From NCBI GenBank assembly GCA_963758335.1, contig CAVWVF010000002.1, forward strand, positions 186,001 to 250,000: a DNA stretch of 64,000 nt. The letters are read 5' to 3'. Made by a program: the position numbers and the translations under genes. This DNA comes from Roseiarcus sp963758335 (GTDB lineage Bacteria > Pseudomonadota > Alphaproteobacteria > Rhizobiales > Beijerinckiaceae). The notes beneath the pieces were generated by a model. It worked only from the letters and a program-made list of their open reading frames with translations, ran no database searches and was not told where the DNA came from. Shown piece after piece: positions 1 through 8,645 of this stretch (positions within the stretch are counted from its first letter, which is position 1; every line of letters starts with the position of its first letter).

Positions 1-484
1 CTATCGACGGACTCCAAGCCGGCGGAGAGATCCGGCCGCGCGTTCAGCGTCTCCGCCGCCTTGAGCCTTGCTCCTTCATGCGCGAGCCACGCGGCGCCTC
101 TCTGGTTCTTCTCCCAGTCGCGCGCCGCCCGTTTGACATTGTCCATCACGATGAGAAGCTCTCGGTCTTCAACCAGCCAATTCTGAAGCTCATCCCACTG
201 CCGGAGCAGGGCCTCGTGAGCCGGCTCGACCGTGACGATGCGCTTCTCCGATCCTTTCGCAGCGTCCTTGACGACAACCGTGTCCGTGGCCAAGAGCCGT
301 TGCTCGACGAGCAGCTCAACCAGCCGCCTCGACTCCGAAGGTATTTCCGACATCGGCGCAATCCGGCGACGCGGCGCCCCGCTGTCGGGGTCGATGCCCG
401 CGATCCACGGGATCAGGCCGCGTCGCAGGAGCGCCAGACGCTCCGCCCAGCCTTTCGGAATCGAGGACTCTGCATCGGCGGCGG
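1..484 (-). pseudogene. nSTAND1-type NTPase fragment, cut by IS1182
   Basis: Reading the minus strand gives a continuous frame that runs off the left edge of the window. It contains IPWIAGIDPDSGAPRRR, then LVEQRLLATD, then EPAHEALLRQWDELQNWL and KGAAWLAH-like RGAAWLAHEGARL. This is the end of the NTPase and start of the following helical region typical of the novel STAND 1 group, usually fused to TIR, caspase or WD40/TPR domains and often associated with conflict functions. The frame continues in register across the IS1182 insertion (residues ATANSLAK are on the far side, near 2064-2110), but no P-loop or start codon is found before matB. The gene is therefore both 5'-truncated and IS-interrupted. 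The effector and sensor domains lie outside the window or are lost. Confidence 0.72.
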
Positions 485-488
485 CTAG

Positions 489-2059
489 GAGCCTGTCTGC
501 TTAATCCCGGCGCGATGGGATTTGAACCGCCGACGCCGGTCGGAGAGCCAGATGCAGCAGATGCGCGCATCCGATTTGATGTAAAGGCGGAAGCTTTCCG
601 GCCATCCTTGGTTGCCCGTTTCCGGGGTGGCGAAGCTCACTCCGTTGCGAGTGCGGCCAGGGGCGGAGTCCGCCCCTGAGCGAGCTTCAGGATGTTGTGG
701 GCGAGGCAGACGAGGCCCCATTCGTTGGCGACCTTCTCGACGCCGCGCAAGAGGAACTGACGGAAGCTGCGCGCTTGCTTGATCTGTCCGAACACCGGCT
801 CGGGCAGCTGCTTTCTTAGGCGGTAGGGGCTGGCGTGCCCGCCGGCCCTGATTTTTTCGCGCATGGCGGCGACGCGCGCGCCGCCGCCTTCTCCTTCCCC
901 GGCATGCTTGGCCCGCCCCGGCGCGTTATAGGCGTCGATCTCGCGTTGCTCCAGCGCCGCAAGGTTGGCGTCGGAGCAATAGCCGGCGTCAGCCGACAGT
1001 TGCGTGGGCTTCTTGCCCAGATTGGCTTCGATCGCCTCGGCCATCGGCGTCAATTGGTGCTGATCGCTCTGCTTCGCGTCGAGCCCGTGGGCGACGATCA
1101 CCTGGGCCGTCGCGTCGACCGCCGCCTGCGCATTGTAGCCCTGGATGAAGCCGTCCTTGGTTTTCATGATGCGGCTTTCGGGATCGGTGAAATTCTTCTG
1201 TGCTTTGGGATCGGGCTCGTCGGATGGCGGGGCGGCGGGCTTTCCCGGTTTCTTGCGGCCTTCTGGTCTTTCGCCGTTCCTCGGCCTCAGCCTGCGCTTG
1301 GGCCTTGGCCGCCGCGGCCGCTTTCGCCTCGGCCTCCAATTCGGCCTTCGCCGCCCGGATCTTCTCGGCGCGTCTCTTCTTGTCGGCGACCCACTTCGGC
1401 AGCTCCTCGCCGCTCTTGTCGCGGCCAAAGGCCTTGTCCTCCTCGGCGTCCGCAGCCTCGGCGGCGCTCAGCCATCGCTCAACCTCTGCCTCGAGCTCCG
1501 CCGCACGCTTGTCCATGCGCTCGTAGCTCATCGCCTTGTGCTTGGAGGCGTTCGCCTTGATCTTGGTTCCGTCGAGCGCGACATGGCCGAGCTTCGCCAA
1601 CCCCGCCTGTTCGCACAGCTTGAGAACCTGCCCGAACAGGCCGGCGAGCGCCTTCAAGTGGCGCTTGCGGAAGTCGGAGACGGTGCGAAAATCCGCGGAT
1701 CGAGCCCGACAATGCTCATGAAGTCGACCCGCTCGCGCGCCGCCTTGGCGATCCGGCGCGACGAGTAGACGCCGTTGCAATAGGCGTAAAGCAACAGCCC
1801 CGTCATCATCGCCGGGTCAAACGGCGGCTGCCCGCGCTCGCTCGCGTAAGCGGCTTCGATCTCACGAAGGTCGAGATGCTCGAGCACAAGCGCCAAAACA
1901 AAGCGAGCCAAGTGGTCCTCGCCGACAAAATCCGGCACGCTCGGCGGCAACAACAGCGGCTGATCGATCGTCCAAGGGCGGAAAGTCTTGCTCATAAGCA
2001 AGCAGAATCCGATTCGCGCCAACGCCGCCACTGAAATCCGCTATTTCTCGGACAGGCTC
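489..2059 (-). mobile_element. IS1182-family insertion sequence
   Basis: The ends are GAGCCTGTC at 489 and its reverse complement ending at 2059. Both are flanked by the palindromic tetranucleotide CTAG (485-488 and 2060-2063), which is a credible 4-bp target duplication. Removing the element and one CTAG restores an uninterrupted reading frame in the surrounding nSTAND1 fragment, which supports these boundaries. About 150 bp between the transposase stop and the left end is noncoding. Confidence 0.88.
637..1995 (-). pseudogene. IS1182 family transposase, two frameshifts
   Basis: The N-terminal part starts MSKTFRPWTIDQPLLLPPS and includes LLYAYCNGVYSSRRI, the hallmark N-terminus of IS1182 transposases. 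The frame shifts near 1690 into a section with LGHVALDGTKIKANASKHKA and a long acidic/Ala-rich coiled region. It shifts again near 1250 into the C-terminal DDE section (DPESRIMKTKDGFIQGYNAQ, SADAGYCSDANL, FGQIKQARSFRQFLLRG). All three blocks are collinear and well conserved, so the two breaks look like single indels. No one frame encodes a full transposase, so the element is probably inactive. Confidence 0.85.
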
Positions 2060-2223
2060 CTAGCTTAGCTAACGAGTTCGCCGTCGCGATCGGGAATGAC
2101 CGGTTGACGTCGACTGCGGCCACTCGCCTGACCACGCCGGAGGCGCCAGGCGTCGGGTTTCGCCCATGCGACCGCGGAGCGGGTGAAACGGCGCGGCCTT
2201 TCCTTTGACGACGCCGAGCGCCG

Positions 2224-3771
2224 TCAGGCGCGATAAATGTCCCTGTACGTCTCGCGCAGCGCGGCCTTCTGCACCTTGCCCATCGCGTTGCGCGGCAGGG
2301 ACTCGGCCAGGAACACCCGCTTTGGGGCCTTGAATTTTGCGAGCCGGCCGCCGAGCGTCGAAAGGATCGCCGCTTCGGTGAGCTCCGCGCCCGGACGGGG
2401 GACCACGACGGCCGTGACGCCCTCGCCGAAATCGGGGTGCGGAACGCCGATGACGGCGCTTTCGAGCACACCATCGATCGCGTCGATCGCGTCCTCGACT
2501 TCCTTCGGATAGACGTTGAAGCCGCCGGATATCACCATATCCTTAGCGCGGCCGACGATATGGATGTAACCGTCGGCGTCGAGGCGCGCGAGATCGCCAG
2601 TGATGAAGAAGCCGTCCGGGCGAAATTCCTGCGCGGTCTTTTCCGGCATCCGCCAATAGCCGCGGAAGACGTTCGGACCCTTCACCTCGATGACGCCTAT
2701 CTCGCCCCGAGCCACGGGCGCGTCGCTCTCCGGCTCGCAGATGCGGACGCTGACGCCGGGTAATGGAAAGCCCACCGTTCCCGCCCTCCGCTCCCCTTCG
2801 TAGGGGTTCGACGTGATCATGTTGGTCTCGGTCATGCCGTAGCGCTCGAGAATGGAAAAGCCGGTCCGCTCCCGCCAGGCGGCGTGCGTCTCGGCGAGCA
2901 GCGGCGCTGATCCCGACACGAACAGGCTCATGTTCGCGCATGCCTCGCGCGTCAGGCCCGGATGATCGAGGAGCCGGGTGTAGAAGGTCGGAACGCCCAT
3001 CAACGAGGTCGCCCGAGGCATCGCCGCGATCACCGCGTCCGGATCGAAGCGGTTCTGAAAAATCATCGTGGCGCCCGACAGAAGCGCGACGTTGACGGCG
3101 ACGAACAGGCCGTGGGTGTGGAAGACCGGTAGGGCGTGGATGAGCCGGTCCGCCGAAGTGAACCGCCAAATGTCGATGAGCGCCAGCGCGTTCGACGCAA
3201 GATTCTCGTGCGTGATCATCGCGCCTTTGGAGCGGCCGGTCGTGCCGGACGTGTAAAGGATCGCCGCCAGATCGCCGGGCGCGCGCGGGACGGTGTCGAA
3301 TTCCGATGGCGCGGCGGCGATCCACTCGGCGAAGGTGCCGTCGCGGGCGACGCCGAGGCTCTCGACCAACTCGAGGCCGAGCCTGCTGGCAAGCTCCCGG
3401 GTGGACGAAAGCTGTTCGGGCCGGCACAGCGTCAACGCGGGCTCGGCGTCGCCGAGGAAATATCCGAGCTCGGCCGCCGTATAGGCCGTGTTCAGCGGCA
3501 GCAGCGCCGCTCCCGCCCGAAGGCAGGCGAGCGCGACCACGATCGCGTCGGTCGACTTGTCGACCTGCGCGGCCACCCGGTCGCCCGGCTCGACGCCGAG
3601 CGCGCGAAGCGCGTTCGCCGCCCGGGCCGACCGTTCGACGAGCGCGCCGTAGGTGAGCGCGAATGCGTCGCCCGTCTCGAGCGCGAGCTTGCTGGGCCCT
3701 CGGCCGGCGCGCGCGACGACGAGATCGAACAGGTTGGCGAATGCGGGCAACGGTTTCCTCGAGTTCGACAC
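2224..3771 (-). CDS. matB: malonate--CoA ligase / acyl-CoA synthetase (MatB-like)
   Basis: A 515-aa adenylate-forming enzyme that would activate a short dicarboxylic or fatty acid to its CoA ester through an acyl-AMP intermediate. Motifs seen are the P-loop-like ILYTSGTTGRSKGAMITH, the substrate-site segment ALPVFHTHGLFVAVNVALL, ERYGMTETNMITSNPY (A5), TGDLARLDADGYIHIVGRAKDMVISGGFNVYP (A7-A8 hinge) and the C-terminal catalytic Lys in PRNAMGKVQKAAL. Length and the HTHGLF/MTETNM signatures fit malonyl-CoA synthetases. No malonyl-CoA decarboxylase or transporter is adjacent, so substrate is inferred from family only. The start is the Met of MSNSRKPLPAF. Its neighbours are mobile or decayed sequences on both sides. 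Confidence 0.85.
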   Translation of the reverse strand: MSNSRKPLPAFANLFDLVVARAGRGPSKLALETGDAFALTYGALVERSARAANALRALGVEPGDRVAAQVDKSTDAIVVALACLRAGAALLPLNTAYTAAELGYFLGDAEPALTLCRPEQLSSTRELASRLGLELVESLGVARDGTFAEWIAAAPSEFDTVPRAPGDLAAILYTSGTTGRSKGAMITHENLASNALALIDIWRFTSADRLIHALPVFHTHGLFVAVNVALLSGATMIFQNRFDPDAVIAAMPRATSLMGVPTFYTRLLDHPGLTREACANMSLFVSGSAPLLAETHAAWRERTGFSILERYGMTETNMITSNPYEGERRAGTVGFPLPGVSVRICEPESDAPVARGEIGVIEVKGPNVFRGYWRMPEKTAQEFRPDGFFITGDLARLDADGYIHIVGRAKDMVISGGFNVYPKEVEDAIDAIDGVLESAVIGVPHPDFGEGVTAVVVPRPGAELTEAAILSTLGGRLAKFKAPKRVFLAESLPRNAMGKVQKAALRETYRDIYRA

Positions 3772-3858
3772 AGCTACGCTTCGCGCAGCTCTTCTTGCGC
3801 TTTTAGCCGACCTCGCCGGCTGTGACGATTCTTGTAGTAGATGAGTCCCTGTCGGCCG

Positions 3859-3970
3859 TCATGCAACTAGAAGACCGCGGTGCTTCTCAATCGGCGCAAA
3901 CTTGCGATCCTGATCCAACAACGCGCAGCGATGGTCGATGCAGAAGGTGGCGATGATGATGTCGGCGCTC
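3859..3970 (-). pseudogene. vapC: VapC PIN toxin, C-terminal part (split gene)
   Basis: The last residues of a PIN-domain ribonuclease: ADIIIATFCIDHRCALLDQD followed by a FAPIEKHRGL-type end. It lacks the catalytic N-terminal acidic residue and abuts the left inverted repeat of the 5.84-kb element at 3971. The missing front lies at 9808-10089 on the same strand, in the order and orientation expected for one gene split by an insertion. The fourth PIN acidic position (the QD pair) is present here. No start codon, so not expressed as a toxin. Confidence 0.8.
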
Positions 3971-4001
3971 GGTAGTGTCTCAGTTTGAATTTCTGTTTTC
4001 G
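3971..4001 (+). repeat. left terminal inverted repeat of the vapC-inserted element
   Basis: Begins GGTAGTGTCTCAG and matches the reverse complement of 9778-9807 with three or so differences over about 30 bp. Beyond it the two ends are unrelated, as expected of a terminal inverted repeat rather than a longer duplicated element. Confidence 0.75.
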
Positions 4002-4149
4002 ACCCGAAGCGCGCGTTCCCTGTCAGTCCCGGTACGGATGGAAAGCGCCATGACCGACCGTTCCGGAAGCAACCTCTGAACACGTCCGTTCGGCCCAGAG
4101 CGCGCCTTCCCGGTCGGTCCCAGTACCGGACCCAAAGCGCCAAAGAGCG

Positions 4150-4395
4150 GCCTTTCCGGAGCGGCTCGCCGAGCGCGCGCCCGATCGCCTCCTCAGCGTC
4201 GGGGACAAGAATGAGATGAACGTGGCTGGGCGTCAGGCAATAGGCAAAAAACCGCCACGCCGCGGTTGCGGCCTAGGGCTCGCCGGGAGATCGCGTTAAA
4301 GCGCGTCGTCGTAATCGCCGTAGAACACGCGCTCCCGCCAGGCGCCGCGCTCACGTGACACGATGGGGAAGGCCGGGGACTACGAATCGGACGAT
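4150..4395 (-). pseudogene. REP-associated tyrosine transposase (RAYT) remnant
   Basis: Broken minus-strand frames contain VRFVVPGLPHRVT, then after a shift ERGAWRERVFYGDYDDAL, and later FFAYCLTPSHVHLILVPDAE. This is the usual N-terminal order of RAYT/IS200-like Y1 transposases (HUH motif HVH followed by LVP). The parts lie in different frames and one stop interrupts the first, and the catalytic Tyr region is not found. The remaining sequence down to 4001 gives no further match I recognise. Confidence 0.6.
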
Positions 4396-4492
4396 GATCC
4401 TCGGCGACGTCGCCTGTCAAGAAATTGTTGATTGACGACCGGCTGTGAACAACTAAGTATTGAGAGCAGATGAAGGTAAGGGGGGCTCCGTC

Positions 4493-5062
4493 GTGGCTGT
4501 CCAGCCGGACCAGGGTACCAACGATCACGTCGACCCGGAGCCCCGCGAGTCGATGGGTAACGAACCCATTCGGCTCGATAAGGACTTTCTTCAGAAGAAC
4601 ATCGACAGGTCGATCGACTACCGTAAGGAATATTACAAATACAACATTGGCATCGCTACGGCGCTGTTAGCCTTCACCGTGTCATTCCCTTCCACCCTCT
4701 CGAAGGTCGACTATCCAAACTTGATATTCACTGCATGGGCCGGGCTGGGGGTGGTGGTTCTGAGCGGTGTAGCCGCGCACATCCTTTGGTCAAACTTTTT
4801 CATTACTTGGCGAGACTACGACAACAATGGTCAAGTGAAGGAGGGCCAAGCGGCGCGTGCGCCGATCACGCAGATGCGGCGGCTGTTTGACTTGCTGCAA
4901 ATTGCTGGGCTTGTCGTGGGCGTCGGGGGCGTCGTTCTCTTCGCCGGACTTAATCTCGGCAACATCGCCCTCAAGGAACATCCGGCGGCCTCCGTTCCGC
5001 CACCGTCTGGCGCGCCCCCTTCGGTCGCACTGCCGCCAGGCAACACAGGCCGCACCCGATGA
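4493..5062 (+). CDS. membrane protein of unknown function (three predicted TM helices)
   Basis: About 189 aa. A polar N-terminus (residues 1-50, with DFLQKNIDRSIDYRKEYYKY) leads into hydrophobic segments IGIATALLAFTVSF, LIFTAWAGLGVVVLSGVAAHIL and LLQIAGLVVGVGGVVLFAGLNL. A short Pro-rich tail follows. The frame is open from a TTG at 4460, but the GTG at 4493 is preceded by an AAGGGGGG ribosome-binding site with good spacing and is preferred; an ATG lies at 4553. It is carried on the vapC-inserted element, transcribed towards the TPR-array gene. Small membrane proteins with this build occur as partners in conflict systems (for example SLATT-like), but no family is claimed. Confidence 0.62.
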   Translation: MAVQPDQGTNDHVDPEPRESMGNEPIRLDKDFLQKNIDRSIDYRKEYYKYNIGIATALLAFTVSFPSTLSKVDYPNLIFTAWAGLGVVVLSGVAAHILWSNFFITWRDYDNNGQVKEGQAARAPITQMRRLFDLLQIAGLVVGVGGVVLFAGLNLGNIALKEHPAASVPPPSGAPPSVALPPGNTGRTR

Positions 5063-5280
5063 AGGACTGGAAACAGCTCTCGTCTGATTTAGAGCAGCTG
5101 GTGCGGGCGATCAGGAGCTGGAAACGTACCAAAGTACCCGGACTGGCGGGGTGCGAATTTCTTGATTTCTGGACCTTCTCAACCAGATTAAGCCGAATTC
5201 CTCCGCCAGAAGTGGCGCGGGTAGCGGCCGCGCAGATCGGGACGCGTCGTTGGCATAGCCAGGAGGTCGTCGTGCAATAG
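5059..5280 (+). CDS. small hypothetical protein, translationally coupled
   Basis: A 73-aa ORF whose ATG overlaps the stop of the membrane protein gene (ATGA), suggesting coupled translation. The product is basic at the N-terminus (MKDWKQLSSDLEQLVRAIRS) with no transmembrane segment and no domain I recognise. It ends 38 bp before the convergent stop of the TPR-array gene. Overlap and orientation are the main support. It could be a chance frame. Confidence 0.38.
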   Translation: MKDWKQLSSDLEQLVRAIRSWKRTKVPGLAGCEFLDFWTFSTRLSRIPPPEVARVAAAQIGTRRWHSQEVVVQ

Positions 5281-5318
5281 ACGTTCATTGCAAAAATATC
5301 AGCAATGTTGATGTTAGT

Positions 5319-8300
5319 CTAAGCTGCCAAATCGAGAGCGAGATTGCTCTCTCTTCGAAAAATTTCAGCCTCCATAGCGTTAATCGCAGAGATGTTCGCT
5401 GTAGCGGTCGCAGGGGCGAACCTGCGGCGTAGGAGCGAGGTGAGGTCGATGATTTCAGCGCTTGGAAGCGCGTCACCAGCGGCCTCGAGATCTTTGTTCA
5501 TCATCGCCAAATCGTTTTCCGCGCCTGAGCAATGAGCACGAAGCACCAGCGGGAACGTAAGGATGGCGGCGTCGTCTTTTGCCACTTTCTCGATTAATTG
5601 CGTCGCTACCTCACGGCATGTTCGATAGTCCCGCGTCTGAAGTCGCCAATACGCATGCAACATGCTGAACGCCCGTCGCGTCCGCAGGAATGGGCAGGAT
5701 GCCTCTGCACTCTCAGCCAAGGATAGTGCGGCATTGTACTCTCCGCTCTGCCAAAGGTGGGTTGCCCACACATAAAGATCGCGCCAATCTTGGTCTACAT
5801 GACGTTCGCGCCAGTTAAGTAGTCCTTCAACACCATCAGACCGACCCGCCCGAACGAGGGCGCGAGCCCACGCATTCCTAACTGCCCGATCAAAGGGGAA
5901 TCTTCGCGTTGTGTCCTCGAAAGCTGTGAGCGCCTCGTCGAAGCGGCCGAGCGAACGGAGCGTCTCGGCCCGGCCGTTGCGCGCGACGACGTTGTCCGTA
6001 AACGCAGCGACGGTCCCGTCATAGGCCTCAAGCGCCTCGCCGAAACGGCCGAGCGAACGCAGCGTCTCGGCCCGGCCGTTGCGCGCGACGACGTTGTCCG
6101 GAAACGCAGCGACGGTCTCGTCATAGGCCTCAAGCGCCTCGCCGAAGCGGCCGAGCGAACGCAGCGTCTCGGCCCGGCCGGCGCGCGCGACGACGTCGTC
6201 CGGAAACGCAGCGACGGTCCCGTCATAGGCCTCAAGCGCCTCGCCGAAACGGCCGAGCGAACGCAGCGTCTCGGCCCGGCCGTTGCGCGCGACGACGTCG
6301 TCCGGAAACGCAGCGACGGTCTCGTCATAGGCCTCAAGCGCCTCGCCGAAGCGGCCGAGCGAACGCAGCGTCTCGGCCCGGCCGTTGCGCGCGACGACGT
6401 TGTCCGGAAACGCAGCGACGGTCTCGTCATCGGCCTCAAGCGCCTCGCCGAAGCGGCCGAGCGAACGCAGCGTCTCGGCCCGGCCGGCGCGCGCGACGAC
6501 GTCGTCCGGAAACGCAGCGACGGTCCCGTCATAGGCCTCAAGCGCCTCGCCGAAACGGCCGAGCGAACGCAGCGTCTCGGCCCGGCCGTTGCGCGCGACG
6601 ACGTTGTCCGGAAACGCAGCGACGGTCTCGTCATAGGCCTCAAGCGCCTCGCCGAAGCGGCCGAGCGAACGCAGCGTCTCGGCCCGGCCGTTGCGCGCGA
6701 CGACGTTGTCCGGAAACGCAGCGACGGTCTCGTCATAGGCCTCAAGCGCCTCGCCGAAGCGGCCGAGCGAACGCAGCGTCTCGGCCCGGCCGTTGCGCGC
6801 GACGACGTCGTCCGGAAACGCAGCGACGGTCTCGTCATAGGCCTCAAGCGCCTCGCCGAAGCGGCCGAGCGAACGCAGCGTCTCGGCCCGGCCGGCGCGC
6901 GCGACGACGTCGTCCGGAAACGCAGCGACGGTCTCGTCATAGGCCTCAAGCGCCTCGCCGAAGCGGCCGAGCGAACGCAGCGTCTCGGCCCGGCCGTTGC
7001 GCGCGACGACGTCGTCCGGAAACGCAGCGACGGTCTCGTCATAGGCCTCAAGCGCCTCGCCGAAGCGGCCGAGCGAACGCAGCGTCTCGGCCCGGCCGGC
7101 GCGCGCAAAGACATTGTCCGGAAACGCAGCGACGGTCTCGTCATAGGCCTCAAGCGCCTCGCCGAAGCGGCCGAGCGAACGCAGCGTCTCGGCCCGGCCG
7201 GCTCGCGCGACGACGTCGTCCGGAAACGCAGCGACGGTCTCGTCATAGGCCTCAAGCGCCTCGCCGAAGCGGCCGAGCGAACGCAGCGTCTCGGCCCGGC
7301 CGGCGCGCGCGACGACGTCGTCCGGAAACGCAGCGACGGTCTCGTCATAGGCCTCAAGCGCCTCGCCGAAGCGGCCGAGCGAACGCAGCGTCTCGGCCCG
7401 GCCGTTGCGCGCGACGACGTTGTCCGGAAACGCAGCGCCGGTCTCGTCATAGGCCTCAAGCGCCTCGCCGAGGCGGCCGAGCGAACGCAGCGTCTCGGCC
7501 CGGCCGGCGCGCGCAAAGACATCGTCTTCGACGCGTCTGGCAAGGTCATAGAGTTCCAACGCGGCTCTTGGAGCCGATCTTGTAACGCGCCCACCAAGGT
7601 TGCTAAGCGTTTGGCAGGCCGGACGTCTGGCGCGGTCTTTCAGCTGGATTCTGACAAAGTGACTCAATTCGCTGTCGGTGCGATCGAGTCGACCTGCTCG
7701 AAATTGTTGCGCAAAGTAGTCGACCTGCCTCTGAGCAGCCTTGATCAGGCGCTCTAAATTGGCGACGGGTTTCGGGCGGCGAAATTCGTCGCTCCTCTCA
7801 TCCTCCGACCAATCCGAGACCACCTTCGCAGTTCTTGGAAAAAATGTAGGTTGGTCTACAGCAACGACCGCTGCGGCCAGAGGGAAGGTCTCAATAGGCC
7901 GGAACGCTTTTTGAAGCGAGGTGACGAACCGTCGTGTCAGCAACTGAGAACTGAAGATGTTACCGCGCTGCGCAGCGCGCCAAAGGCAATCGTCCCAAAT
8001 CTTTGGTGAGCGCGAGACGCTTGCTTCGACGTAGGCCGCAACCAGCCCACTGTCCAATACGTCGCGTTCGACCTCGGCAAAATCACGTTCGCTCGTCAGG
8101 TCGCGACGTGCCTCTTCGTAGTACTGTCGCAACAATTTGGCGACGGTCTTTACTGTGTCAGCAAGCAGAGCAGATTCCGATGCAGATTTCATTACCCGGA
8201 ATAGCCGCCCTTCGTTTGGCAGTTTAGCCGCGTCAGAAAGGGCCGCCGCGTCCGGCACAAGAGCGCCCTCAGGCAATGGCCGCCCTAGCAAGCGGGCACG

Positions 8301-8645
8301 AGTAAACTGCTCAATCGAGTTGTCGGCCTCCCTCAAACGCGCGGCCTCGATCAAATGCTCGCTGCGAAGATCGGAATCGTAGTCCGGATCCATGGCGGCA
8401 ATCAGGTGATCCAATGCGGCACACTTTTGGCTCCATTGACGCAAGGGCTCATGTAGCCCGCTCTCATCGGCAAATTCACTATTCAGGTAGCGCGTCTCGG
8501 AAGGCAGGAGCGCGTAGAGTCCAAATTGCTCGTCTAGGCGCGAAAAGCTGTCTGCCCCCGTATCCCACAACAATAGCGCCGGGCGGTGGTCTACCTCAAA
8601 CAAGGCCGCCCCCAGGGCGCATTTAATCGCCACATTTGAAATCAA
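5319..8645 (-). CDS. giant TPR-array protein with 16 near-identical repeats
   Basis: About 1,108 aa, cytosolic, with no signal peptide. Residues 1 to about 375 form a unique N-terminal region (contains PALLLWDTGADSF, EEARRDLTSERDFAEVERDV) that I cannot place. Sixteen tandem 34-aa TPR units follow, of the type GRAETLRSLGRFGEALEAYD, differing only at a few positions (A/N before GRAET, PDD/PDN, DE/DG). A diverged last unit and a unique helical C-terminus of about 190 aa follow (LNWRERHVDQDWRDLYVW, CREVATQLIEKVAKDD). The frame opens at TTG 8651; the TTG at 8645 sits 8 nt after AGAAGG and is preferred. It overlaps the upstream gene end, so the minus-strand genes probably form one transcript. A near-identical repeat array joined to unknown terminal domains resembles diversifying conflict-system proteins. 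TPR-GreAB-C-PIN type proteins are one hypothesis, not shown. Confidence 0.82.
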   Translation of the reverse strand: MISNVAIKCALGAALFEVDHRPALLLWDTGADSFSRLDEQFGLYALLPSETRYLNSEFADESGLHEPLRQWSQKCAALDHLIAAMDPDYDSDLRSEHLIEAARLREADNSIEQFTRARLLGRPLPEGALVPDAAALSDAAKLPNEGRLFRVMKSASESALLADTVKTVAKLLRQYYEEARRDLTSERDFAEVERDVLDSGLVAAYVEASVSRSPKIWDDCLWRAAQRGNIFSSQLLTRRFVTSLQKAFRPIETFPLAAAVVAVDQPTFFPRTAKVVSDWSEDERSDEFRRPKPVANLERLIKAAQRQVDYFAQQFRAGRLDRTDSELSHFVRIQLKDRARRPACQTLSNLGGRVTRSAPRAALELYDLARRVEDDVFARAGRAETLRSLGRLGEALEAYDETGAAFPDNVVARNGRAETLRSLGRFGEALEAYDETVAAFPDDVVARAGRAETLRSLGRFGEALEAYDETVAAFPDDVVARAGRAETLRSLGRFGEALEAYDETVAAFPDNVFARAGRAETLRSLGRFGEALEAYDETVAAFPDDVVARNGRAETLRSLGRFGEALEAYDETVAAFPDDVVARAGRAETLRSLGRFGEALEAYDETVAAFPDDVVARNGRAETLRSLGRFGEALEAYDETVAAFPDNVVARNGRAETLRSLGRFGEALEAYDETVAAFPDNVVARNGRAETLRSLGRFGEALEAYDGTVAAFPDDVVARAGRAETLRSLGRFGEALEADDETVAAFPDNVVARNGRAETLRSLGRFGEALEAYDETVAAFPDDVVARNGRAETLRSLGRFGEALEAYDGTVAAFPDDVVARAGRAETLRSLGRFGEALEAYDETVAAFPDNVVARNGRAETLRSLGRFGEALEAYDGTVAAFTDNVVARNGRAETLRSLGRFDEALTAFEDTTRRFPFDRAVRNAWARALVRAGRSDGVEGLLNWRERHVDQDWRDLYVWATHLWQSGEYNAALSLAESAEASCPFLRTRRAFSMLHAYWRLQTRDYRTCREVATQLIEKVAKDDAAILTFPLVLRAHCSGAENDLAMMNKDLEAAGDALPSAEIIDLTSLLRRRFAPATATANISAINAMEAEIFRRESNLALDLAA
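5877..7508 (-). repeat. 16 x 102-bp coding tandem repeat (TPR array)
   Basis: Sixteen in-frame 102-bp units with nearly identical nucleotide sequence, including synonymous positions. Variation is limited to a few sites shared in mosaic fashion between units. Such identity at silent positions indicates recent expansion or gene-conversion-like homogenisation. Because the period is a multiple of three, unit gain or loss would change the protein by whole TPRs. Confidence 0.97.

Noticed and set aside
5877..7508. Possible CRISPR array
   Set aside because: Units are contiguous coding TPRs of 102 bp with no unique spacers and no cas genes.
5795..7597. A 600-codon Arg/Ser-rich open frame across the TPR array in another minus frame
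   Set aside because: It is the shifted reading of the 102-bp repeat; the TPR frame has proper protein character and continues at both sides.
5319..8645. Assignment as a TPR-GreAB-C-PIN conflict protein
   Set aside because: The array fits, but I could not identify PIN or GreAB-C residues at either end; left as a hypothesis only.
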